A stretch of DNA of 32,907 nucleotides, taken from an uncultured Muribaculaceae bacterium. Its GTDB lineage: Bacteria > Bacteroidota > Bacteroidia > Bacteroidales > Muribaculaceae. Of the stretch, positions 1 to 6,799 are shown in pieces. Under the pieces are notes generated by a model, which worked only from the letters and a program-made list of their open reading frames with translations, made no database searches and was not told where the DNA came from. The stretch lies in assembly GCA_934675575.1 (NCBI GenBank), contig CAKUQQ010000019.1, positions 1-32,907 on the forward strand, written 5' to 3'. Numbering within the stretch: position 1 is the first letter of the stretch; the number at the start of each line of letters is the position of its first letter. Both the position numbers and the translations under genes were made by a program.

Positions 1-12
1 TTGCCACGAAAC

Positions 13-46
13 CCCACGACCGTCACTGCCGCTCCTCAGTCGTGGG
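13..46. repeat. 8-bp inverted repeat at the window edge
   Basis: CCCACGAC at 13-20 is repeated inverted as GTCGTGGG at 39-46, with an 18-base loop between. Perfect hairpins with this kind of core are common at the ends of IS200/IS605-type elements, which would lie upstream of the window. The loop is longer than usual for those ends, and no transposase tail can be read with confidence, so this is only a possible mobile-element end. Confidence 0.35.
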
Positions 47-108
47 CTACCAAGTAAACGTGTACATCCGGCACACTGCCGTGTTGATGCTTGTTGACTC
101 TACACTCT

Positions 109-128
109 ACAAAAAGTGTACAAAAAGT
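109..128. repeat. short tandem direct repeat
   Basis: The nonamer ACAAAAAGT occurs twice, separated by two bases, just upstream of the promoter at 141-170. Its position would suit a small operator or regulator site, but a repeat this short and A-rich can arise by chance. Confidence 0.35.
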
Positions 129-140
129 CATCTGGGTACT

Positions 141-170
141 TTGAATAATGCGGAACTTACGCTATCTTTG
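141..170 (+). promoter_or_regulatory. Bacteroidota-type promoter for the left-end genes
   Basis: TTG at 141-143 is followed by 19 bases and then TATCTTTG at 163-170, which matches the Bacteroidota sigma-ABfr consensus (-33 TTTG, -7 TAnnTTTG) with ideal spacing. Transcription should begin near 177. That leaves a leader of about 120 bases before the first start codon at 297. Confidence 0.75.
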
Positions 171-296
171 CAAACAAAGAAAAACATTTTTTGATTAAAG
201 CATCAAGAGACAGGCTTGACCTGCTCCAACCGAGGCCATCATAACAAGCCCACGGTGGGAAAAAGATGTGAAGTTTAACACTTAAAATACAGAGTT
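171..296 (+). other. leader with competing short hairpins
   Basis: This is the stretch between the predicted transcription start and the first ORF; I see no gene in it. GGCTTG (213-218) can pair with CAAGCC (245-250), while CCCA (249-252) can pair with TGGG (256-259). The two pairings share bases 249-250, so they would exclude each other. The leader is long for a plain Bacteroidota mRNA and could be regulatory, but it matches no riboswitch I know. Confidence 0.3.
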
Positions 297-562
297 ATGA
301 GTACAAAAAATCATTTGAGGATTGAACGTTTACTGATTGTTTTAACACACGTTTTAAGGCAATTTACCAAAACTAACATCGCTGCCGCATATACTGCGAC
401 TAAGATGGGAACAAAACACACTTGCATACCACAGAAGTCAACGAGTATGCCACTTATTATGAAATGTGGCTGTATGCAAAGAGCATTGAATTTCCCACAA
501 AATTCTACACGCACATTTATCCTATAATAAATGAGATTGAGGCGCTTCTTGCGTCCCAATAG
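297..562 (+). pseudogene. small gene apparently broken by a 1-base deletion
   Basis: Reading starts at ATG 297 and is open in that frame through the AAG codon at 402-404. From base 404 the natural-looking protein continues in another frame, beginning DGNKTHLHTTEVNEYATYYE, and ends at TAG 560-562. One missing G near 404 would join the two parts into a protein of about 88 residues. The second half is rich in aromatic and acidic residues and reads like real coding sequence, whereas the continuation of the first frame is rich in Thr and Cys and looks out of frame. I do not recognise the family. It lies between the promoter at 141-170 and the 346-residue ORF, so they probably formed one transcription unit. 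A sequencing error would give the same picture. Confidence 0.5.
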
Positions 563-603
563 CTGTTGTTGTATAAAAAAACTAACATCAAAATAGATTC
601 CTT

Positions 604-1644
604 ATGGACAACAAAACCAATTACTTTGAGCTGCTTGATGGCTCGAAATTGGAAGGCTTTCCTTATGTATGCCCTTCCAATCCGATTTCTAATAATTTTG
701 AAATCGACACAACTGGCAAATATTTTTCAGTTGGTGATAAGCCGAAAAAGACTTCATCTGAGAAAAAGTTTAACGACCAAGCTATCTTCTATGAGAATGT
801 CTATTTGTTCCTTGCCAACGCAGACCGGATACTCAATGATAGCCGTCTTTTTCTAACACCAGTCCCAGTACAAAATGGATTGGCATACACTGGCACGTCC
901 GGCTTTCTCAAACCAACGTTGGGAGTATATATTGAATGGTGGATTCTCTATAAGCAACATTCCTTCGACCGCAACAATCGTCCAATATGGTTTATAAGCG
1001 GTTCGCCGCTGTCTGGCGCACATGCTTGTAGTGTCGTTGACGCTAAAGGAAACAAGCATAGAGCCGCTTTAAACGGAATGTTTCTTGACGTTTGGAGTAC
1101 CTTTACTAAGGTAAACACCAGATATGACGATGCGAAGTCACGCTTCATAGCATTCTCGCTTGAAGAGGCTGTCGCTTTGCTAAGAAAAGAGACTGATGAA
1201 AAGCGGCTTTTTCGTCTGCATGTGCGTATGGAGGCTTTCAAATATAGCAGAAAGATAGAAAGTCTGCAAAATGACCTTGAATATGCAAAAAGTATAAACT
1301 CCAAATATAGAGCACGGCTCGTTGATTTGCTTTTTGAGGTTAATCGAAAGAAGGCTCAAGTTAGCTATGATAAGTGGGTCAAACTCAAGGCGAAGGCTCG
1401 GTCTTTATATGAACATTTTCTTGAAAGAAGACGAGAATTGCGCAAGCAGCTTCGCTCTGGAGAGATAGACAACAAAACTTATGAACAGACGCTTCACCCT
1501 CTTAACGTTGCGCGACAAGATGCTGAATTTAATGTGTTTGAGTATGAAAACTTGGGCATAAAGGAGGTGTTTGGTGACGATGCCTATCTTTTTTCATTCA
1601 ATGATATTGGCAACATGTTAAAAGAAAAGAACAATGGAATTTAA
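604..1644 (+). CDS. unrecognised 346-residue protein, probably accessory
   Basis: This is a clear long ORF, but I do not recognise its family. Residues 1-190 look like a globular domain rich in aromatics, with a conspicuous stretch at 127-149 containing PIWFISGSPLSG and then CSVVDAKG. Residues 190-315 are strongly charged and helical, likely coiled coil, and include LRSGEIDNKTYEQ (283-295), which resembles the short SHOCT-type helical hairpin (basic helix, Gly turn, acidic helix). There is no signal peptide or membrane segment, so it is probably cytoplasmic. It follows the broken small gene by 41 bases, and no second promoter is seen, so the two were probably co-transcribed from 141-170. A role in a mobile element is possible from context only. 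Confidence 0.75.
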   Translation: MDNKTNYFELLDGSKLEGFPYVCPSNPISNNFEIDTTGKYFSVGDKPKKTSSEKKFNDQAIFYENVYLFLANADRILNDSRLFLTPVPVQNGLAYTGTSGFLKPTLGVYIEWWILYKQHSFDRNNRPIWFISGSPLSGAHACSVVDAKGNKHRAALNGMFLDVWSTFTKVNTRYDDAKSRFIAFSLEEAVALLRKETDEKRLFRLHVRMEAFKYSRKIESLQNDLEYAKSINSKYRARLVDLLFEVNRKKAQVSYDKWVKLKAKARSLYEHFLERRRELRKQLRSGEIDNKTYEQTLHPLNVARQDAEFNVFEYENLGIKEVFGDDAYLFSFNDIGNMLKEKNNGI

Positions 1645-1988
1645 TAAGGTTGTTTTCAACACTACTTGTCGTTTCTGACGATTATGATGTGGGTGGTAGG
1701 AAAAACGGTGCAAAAGTTGTGTGGGAGGGTTTGGGTAGTTAATTTTGTGTGATGATAAAAATGTATAGAGAATTTGGGAGGTGCATAACGGCGTGTTTTT
1801 AGTTATTGAGGTGTTTTAACAGGAGATGAGTTGAATAACGCTGCGGTATTGAGGTTATTTGTCGGCAAATAAATGGAGAGTAGAAGCAATAGACAGTATT
1901 TTTAATTGGCTGAAAAAACACACGTCAAGCACCTGTCGGTTCTCAAATTAAGATAGGGCGAGCGGCGAGCCTGACCCAAAAGCGAAAA
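1645..1988. other. gene-free stretch of about 340 bases
   Basis: No ORF of convincing composition is found on either strand. The stretch is G/T-rich on the plus strand and contains two copies of TATTGAGGT (1804-1812 and 1847-1855) and a small GTTG/CAAC hairpin just after the 346-residue ORF. No intrinsic terminator with a T-run is evident for either flanking gene. It may be a decayed end of the accessory segment next to the conserved chromosome. Confidence 0.4.
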
Positions 1989-2534
1989 TTAGTGGTGGAA
2001 TACGATGTGTGATGGGGTGAGCACCGCATTCATTTTTATGTCGTGGTCGGTTGTCGGGATTTCGTCTTTGAATTGAAAGTCGAAGGCTACACCGATTTTG
2101 AAAACATTGCTTGCCTCCAGAAGCTTATCATAGTATCCTTTTCCACGACCTAAACGGTTGCAATGCTTGTCGAATGCCACGCCTGGCACAACAGCAAGTT
2201 GAATATCGTCTAAAGATGCCACTTTAGAGCCACTTGGCTCCAAGACGTTGAATTTATCATTTTGACGCAAGTCGCCAGTGTATTTGACCAAATCAAGGTC
2301 ACAGCCGTTAATTCTTGGTAGAAAAATGGTCTTGTTGCCCAATTCCTCATTAATGAATTTTGCGGTGGGCAGCTCGTCAGGCATAGAATAATATAAGAGA
2401 ATGTTTTGGGCTTCCTTGTAGGAACGAAGCGACTTTAAAAGACCGAAAACGACATCGGCCTCATGTTGAGCATTTGAGAAATCGTATAATTCTTTTAGTT
2501 GCTTTATTTGTTTGCGGAATTCTGCTTTATCCAT
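1989..2534 (-). CDS. fthC: 5-formyltetrahydrofolate cyclo-ligase
   Basis: This cytoplasmic enzyme uses ATP to convert 5-formyl-THF to 5,10-methenyl-THF, recycling a folate that otherwise inhibits folate enzymes. The family hallmark is present: PGVAFD at 117-122 and RLGRGKGYYD at 127-136, which form the ATP-phosphate and folate site. The N-terminal KAEFRKQI matches the usual start of the family. At 181 residues it is full length. It starts 5 bases after the stop of the S41 protease gene, so it is the last gene of a three-gene unit with that protease and the dCMP deaminase. Both metabolic members serve one-carbon or thymidylate supply. The gene is also called ygfA in other bacteria. Confidence 0.93.
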   Translation of the reverse strand: MDKAEFRKQIKQLKELYDFSNAQHEADVVFGLLKSLRSYKEAQNILLYYSMPDELPTAKFINEELGNKTIFLPRINGCDLDLVKYTGDLRQNDKFNVLEPSGSKVASLDDIQLAVVPGVAFDKHCNRLGRGKGYYDKLLEASNVFKIGVAFDFQFKDEIPTTDHDIKMNAVLTPSHIVFHH

Positions 2535-2539
2535 ATCTC

Positions 2540-4165
2540 TTAAAACGAATTTCTGATGGGAAATGCCGCATCGTGCCGATTGAGTGCCTTAAGTGCTGCA
2601 AATATGGTTTTGTCGTTTCTGTTCAAAATGGGATAGAAGGCTGAATTGCCAAACACATCTCTTGCAATCAACGCTTTTAGCTCACTGAGAATTAAGTCGC
2701 GTGACTGATTTATGTAGTACCAACGTGCCGGCACGTCTTTTTGCGAGGCATATTGAACAAAATCGTTCAGCAGTTCTTCGTCTGGTGGGAGCATTCTCAA
2801 GAACTGCTTATAGTCTTTCATCTTTTTCAGCGCGGCTCGGTTAATGTCAACGTATTTGAACGCAAATTGCTGGAAAAGCCCTGCGTTCAGAACCTTGATG
2901 TAGTAGCTGGTAATGCCGGTGGTGTCTTTTGGAACAAATATGTCTGGTACAATGCCTCCGCCACCATACACGGTGCGCCCTTGCGTGGTCTTATATATCT
3001 GGCTTTTGTCAATTTTGATGCTGTCTTTGCTGTAAAGCTCTCCGTTGTTATATCGATTGAGCAATTCAGCCTCATAAGCTTCTTCACCCTTTTTGTAATC
3101 TTTTTGTATGCAGCGGCCAGACGGGGTGTAGTAGCGTGCAATAGTCATTCTGATGGCGCTGCTGTCGGGCAGCATGAACTGCTTTTGCACAAGACCTTTG
3201 CCGAAAGAGCGGCAACCAACAATCAGGCCACGGTCATTGTCCTGAATAGCTCCAGAGAATATTTCGCTTGCGCTGGCAGAATACTCATCAATCAAAACAA
3301 CAAGTTCAGCATCTTGGAAAGAGCCGTTTCCATCGCTCCACACTTGCGAATCATCTTTTTTGTCGCGGCCTTTTGTGTAAACTATGAGTTGGTTTTCGGG
3401 CAAGAATTCATTGACCATAAGGATAGCCATCTCCATATATCCGCCGCCATTACCTCTAAGGTCGATTATGTAACGCTTGGCTCCTTCTTGCTTTAGAGAA
3501 GACAGGGCGTTGATGAACTCATCGTAGGTGTTACGCCCAAATTGGTTTACTTTTACATAGCCCGTGGTTTTGTCAATCAAGTAGTAAGTGTCAACTGATT
3601 TGACCGAAATATCGTCGCGAGTGACCACGAATGACAAAACTTTGCTCGTGTTGCTTCGTTTGATTCCAAGTTTAACTTTGCTGCCCTTAACGCCACGCAG
3701 TTTGGAACTTACAGAATTGATATTGACTGACGCTCCAACAAAAGTGGTATCGTTGATAGACACGATGCGGTCGCCAGCCTGAATGCCAACTTTCTCTGAC
3801 GGACCACCAGGCAACACTTCAACTACACCCACAGTGTCGTTCATGATTTGAAACGAAATGCCAATGCCGCTGAAACTGCCGTTTAGCTCTTCGTCGGCAG
3901 CCTTCAGGTCTTTGGCACTGAAATAGACGGTGTGAGGGTCCAAGTTGCTAAGTATTTGTGGAATAGACAACTCAACAAGGTCGTTGATGTTTACGGTGTC
4001 AACATAATCACTTGCAATTAAATTTAAGATTGTGTTGAGCTTGCGGTCGTACTCCGAAGTTGTCTTCTGGTTTGAGAACCTGTTGCCAACAAAAATACCC
4101 ACTACAACCGAAACGGCTATAGCCAGAGGTAACCAGATGTAAGATGACTTATTGACTGACTTCAT
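2540..4165 (-). CDS. membrane-anchored C-terminal processing peptidase (S41, PDZ)
   Basis: This is a serine protease of the S41 (CtpA/Tsp/Prc) family that trims or degrades envelope proteins from their C-termini. A single N-terminal hydrophobic segment (about 10-28) anchors it in the inner membrane with the rest in the periplasm. A PDZ domain follows at about 88-170 (carboxylate-binding region, VLPGGPSEKVGIQAGDRI). The catalytic domain carries Ser298 in SASASEIFSGAIQD and Lys323 in SFGKGLVQ. Their 25-residue spacing equals that of the Ser430/Lys455 dyad of E. coli Tsp. At 541 residues it has the size usual for Bacteroidota homologues. It is transcribed after the dCMP deaminase (21-base gap) and before fthC (5-base gap). 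The conserved grouping does not reveal its substrate. Confidence 0.93.
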   Translation of the reverse strand: MKSVNKSSYIWLPLAIAVSVVVGIFVGNRFSNQKTTSEYDRKLNTILNLIASDYVDTVNINDLVELSIPQILSNLDPHTVYFSAKDLKAADEELNGSFSGIGISFQIMNDTVGVVEVLPGGPSEKVGIQAGDRIVSINDTTFVGASVNINSVSSKLRGVKGSKVKLGIKRSNTSKVLSFVVTRDDISVKSVDTYYLIDKTTGYVKVNQFGRNTYDEFINALSSLKQEGAKRYIIDLRGNGGGYMEMAILMVNEFLPENQLIVYTKGRDKKDDSQVWSDGNGSFQDAELVVLIDEYSASASEIFSGAIQDNDRGLIVGCRSFGKGLVQKQFMLPDSSAIRMTIARYYTPSGRCIQKDYKKGEEAYEAELLNRYNNGELYSKDSIKIDKSQIYKTTQGRTVYGGGGIVPDIFVPKDTTGITSYYIKVLNAGLFQQFAFKYVDINRAALKKMKDYKQFLRMLPPDEELLNDFVQYASQKDVPARWYYINQSRDLILSELKALIARDVFGNSAFYPILNRNDKTIFAALKALNRHDAAFPIRNSF

Positions 4166-4186
4166 CTTTTATTTTAAAAAGAAGAT

Positions 4187-4615
4187 TTAAAGTTTTAGTT
4201 CCACACATTCAATTCCTGCGCGTTCAAGCAAATCGATGCCGTCGTGGAGTCTGTATAACTCTCCATACACAACGCGCTTGATTCCTGCTTGAATGATTAG
4301 TTTTGCGCACTCTATGCACGGTGATGCCGTGACATACAGAGTGGAACCACTGCTACTATTATTGCTCTGTGCCACTTTGGATATGGCGTTGGCTTCGGCG
4401 TGGAGAACGTATGGCAAAGTGTGGTCGTCATTGTCCTCACAAACGTTTTCAAACCCCACAGGTGTGCCATTGTAGCCGTCGGAGATAATCATTTTGTCTT
4501 TGACGAGCAATGCGCCAACCTGTCGCCGCTTGCAATATGAGTTCTCTGCCCATATTTTTGCCATTCTCAAATATCTGGCATCAAGCAAATGCTGCTTTTG
4601 TGAATTTTCAGTCAT
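4187..4615 (-). CDS. dCMP (deoxycytidylate) deaminase
   Basis: This is a zinc enzyme of the cytidine/deoxycytidylate deaminase fold that converts dCMP to dUMP for thymidylate synthesis. The zinc site is complete: His72 and catalytic Glu74 in LHAEANAI, and Cys100 and Cys103 in ASPCIEC. The segment SDGYNGTPVGFENVCED (45-61) is the substrate-binding signature of dCMP deaminases and separates it from tRNA adenosine deaminases. At 142 residues it is the size of ComEB-type proteins. It is the first gene of the unit with the S41 protease and fthC. Homologues named ComEB in Firmicutes carry a competence name, but no DNA-uptake role follows from this sequence. Confidence 0.92.
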   Translation of the reverse strand: MTENSQKQHLLDARYLRMAKIWAENSYCKRRQVGALLVKDKMIISDGYNGTPVGFENVCEDNDDHTLPYVLHAEANAISKVAQSNNSSSGSTLYVTASPCIECAKLIIQAGIKRVVYGELYRLHDGIDLLERAGIECVELKL

Positions 4616-4652
4616 TATTAACTGCTCAAAAAGGAGCTTTTATATTTGAGTG

Positions 4653-4660
4653 CAAATATA
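4653..4660 (-). promoter_or_regulatory. -7 box for the dCMP deaminase unit
   Basis: On the minus strand this reads TATATTTG, a perfect TAnnTTTG -7 element about 38 bases before the deaminase start. No TTG is found at the expected distance upstream, so only half the promoter is supported. It lies in the 87-base gap after the M3 peptidase gene and suggests that the two groups are transcribed separately. Confidence 0.5.
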
Positions 4661-4702
4661 CTTAATTTTTGTAATTCAGCCGGATAATAACGGCGTGCAA
4701 TT

Positions 4703-6799
4703 TTAATTTTTTATTCCGTCTCTTTTCAGCAGGGCGTCGATTGACGGTTTGCGGTGCATGAAGTCCTCAAACAAGAGCATTGGCGGGCGTGTGCCACCTT
4801 TCGACAACACTTTTTCTTTGAATTCGGTGGAGGTGTGCTTGTCAAACATGCCATCGGCCTTGAATTTTGAGAAAACATCAGCATCTAAAATCTCAGCCCA
4901 CTTATATCCATAGTAGCCGGCGGCATATCCACCAGAAAAAATGTGGCCAAATTGTGGGGATATTGCACATTGTTCTATTGGAGCAAACACTTCGACAGGT
5001 TTTAGCGCTTTGTGTTCAAACGATATGGGGTCGCCAGAAACGGGCTTGCTTATGGTGTGCCAAGCGAGGTCGATGAAACCGAAGCCGAGTTGGCGCATGC
5101 AGCTGTATGCCGCGCCGAACTGTGACGACTTTATGATTTTGTCGATTAGCGCCTGTGGAATGCGCTCGTGGGTCTTGTAGTGCGTGGCAAAGCTGTCTAA
5201 GAACTCGCGTTGGTAGGCAAAATTTTCATTAAATTGCGACGGCAGCTCAACGAAGTCGCGGTCAACGTTGGTTCCTGACAATGACGCGTACTTGCACTCA
5301 GACAGCAGACTGTGAAGCGCGTGGCCGAACTCATGGAGGAATGTGGTAACTTCATTGAAAGTCAGAAGCGACGGTTTGTCGTCGGTAGGGCGTGTGAAAT
5401 TCATTGTCAGGGTGACAAGCGGGCGAATGTCATTGCCAGATTCGTCAACGTATTGTTCACGGAAATTTGTCATCCATGCGCCGCTTTGCTTTGTGCTTCT
5501 TGGGAAGAAGTCGGTGTAGAGCAAGCCCATGAACTTGCCAGAACCGTCGGTAACATTAAACGCTCTGACTTCGGGGTGATAGACTTGCGCATCAAAATTT
5601 TCCTCAAAATTCAGGCCATAGAGTGTGTGTGCCAAGCCAAACACACCGTCAATCACTTTATTTAGTTCAAAATAGGGGCGAAGCTCCTCGTCGTTGATTT
5701 CAAACTGTGATTCTTTGAGCTTATTTGAGTAATAAGCATAGTCCCAAGGCTTAATTACGACAGGTTTGTTCTCAAGCTTAGAGGCGAACTTGCAGAGTGC
5801 AGCCATGTCGGACTTTTGTTTTGGAGCATAGGCAGCGCGAAGCTTGTTGAGCATATCGTAGACGGTTTCCTGGTTTTGCGCCATCATATCCTTCAAGTGA
5901 TATTCTGCATAGTTTTTGGACCCTAATATGTGTGCAATTTCAAGGCGAGTGTTTGCTATGTCGTTTATGATTTCCATGTTGGAAAACTCGCCAGAAGTGC
6001 ATTGCGTGTTGTAGGCTTTGTAGAGTTTTTCTCTCAAGTCTCTTCTTGATGAATATTTCATAAAGGCAGTGTAGCTTGGCGCATGCAGAGTGATGAGATA
6101 GCGTTTGTTGTCATTTTTTTCAGCAGCGGCTGCCTTTGCTGCAGAAACAGCACTCTGTGGCAAGTCGGCGAGGTCACTTTCGTCAAGCCAGAGCTCATAG
6201 GCATTTGTCGCCTTGAGCGAGTTCTCGTCGAACTTTAACTGCAGGTTAGTAAGCTTCAGACAAAGTTCTTTGTAGCGTGCGCCATCGGTGGCATTCAAGC
6301 CCGCACCGTTTCTGATAAAGGCATCATAGGTCTTATCTAACAGCATGGCATCTTCGGCATCATGTTTTGAGGCATCAAAATGCTCTTTAACAAATTTGAC
6401 ACGCTGCCAGAGCTTGCCATTGAGATAGATGCCATTGCTGTGCGCTGACAAAACAGGTGCGATTTTATTTGATATGGCGATAATGGAATCAGTGGCGTTG
6501 GCTGACAGAAGCGGATAAAACACGCCAAGCACACGGTTAAGCTCCTTGCCAGAACGCTCGAAAGCCAAAATCGTGTTTTCAAACGTTGGGTTTGCCGATT
6601 GGTTTACTATGCTGTCTATCTCCTGATTTTGCATTTTTATGCCGTGATTGATGGCCGGCTCAAAATCGGAGTCTGAAATTTTGTCAAAAGGAACAGCTCC
6701 GTTTGTTGTCTTGAATTCGTAAAGAAAAACGTTGTCTGCTAACATAGTGGTTTGAAACAAAATGTATATAACTGATAAAACTAAATTTCTGAATTTCAT
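4703..6799 (-). CDS. dcp: exported M3 metallopeptidase, peptidyl-dipeptidase Dcp type
   Basis: This zinc peptidase of family M3 removes C-terminal dipeptides from peptides. The zinc site is HEFGH at 489-493, with Glu518 in DFVELPSQ as third ligand and the Dcp-like run SGTNVDRDFVEL just before it. An N-terminal signal peptide (MKFRNLVLSVIYILFQ, about 1-20) sends it to the periplasm or cell surface, unlike cytoplasmic E. coli Dcp. The frame is open 21 codons further upstream, but ATG 6797-6799 is chosen for two reasons: it begins the signal peptide, and it overlaps the stop of the TPR gene as ATGA. That gives 698 residues, normal for the family. The overlap implies coupled translation with the TPR protein. 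It could also be called an M3 oligopeptidase. Confidence 0.92.
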   Translation of the reverse strand: MKFRNLVLSVIYILFQTTMLADNVFLYEFKTTNGAVPFDKISDSDFEPAINHGIKMQNQEIDSIVNQSANPTFENTILAFERSGKELNRVLGVFYPLLSANATDSIIAISNKIAPVLSAHSNGIYLNGKLWQRVKFVKEHFDASKHDAEDAMLLDKTYDAFIRNGAGLNATDGARYKELCLKLTNLQLKFDENSLKATNAYELWLDESDLADLPQSAVSAAKAAAAEKNDNKRYLITLHAPSYTAFMKYSSRRDLREKLYKAYNTQCTSGEFSNMEIINDIANTRLEIAHILGSKNYAEYHLKDMMAQNQETVYDMLNKLRAAYAPKQKSDMAALCKFASKLENKPVVIKPWDYAYYSNKLKESQFEINDEELRPYFELNKVIDGVFGLAHTLYGLNFEENFDAQVYHPEVRAFNVTDGSGKFMGLLYTDFFPRSTKQSGAWMTNFREQYVDESGNDIRPLVTLTMNFTRPTDDKPSLLTFNEVTTFLHEFGHALHSLLSECKYASLSGTNVDRDFVELPSQFNENFAYQREFLDSFATHYKTHERIPQALIDKIIKSSQFGAAYSCMRQLGFGFIDLAWHTISKPVSGDPISFEHKALKPVEVFAPIEQCAISPQFGHIFSGGYAAGYYGYKWAEILDADVFSKFKADGMFDKHTSTEFKEKVLSKGGTRPPMLLFEDFMHRKPSIDALLKRDGIKN

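Noticed and set aside
3..194. Open frame running in from the left edge
   Set aside because: It ends at TGA near 194 but contains the promoter at 141-170 in its last third, and the translation has no recognisable motif; not enough to call a gene tail.
299..562. Reading the small left gene through three in-frame stops as recoding
   Set aside because: The stops are a TGA and two TAA with nothing to suggest recoding; a one-base deletion explains the pattern more simply.
566..856. 96-residue plus-strand ORF overlapping the 346-residue gene
   Set aside because: Alternative frame; its composition (Met, Leu, Ser, Arg) is that of a shifted reading of the larger gene.
2741..3496. 251-residue plus-strand ORF
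   Set aside because: It lies wholly antisense to the S41 protease gene, which has complete catalytic motifs; the plus-strand protein has odd composition and no motif.
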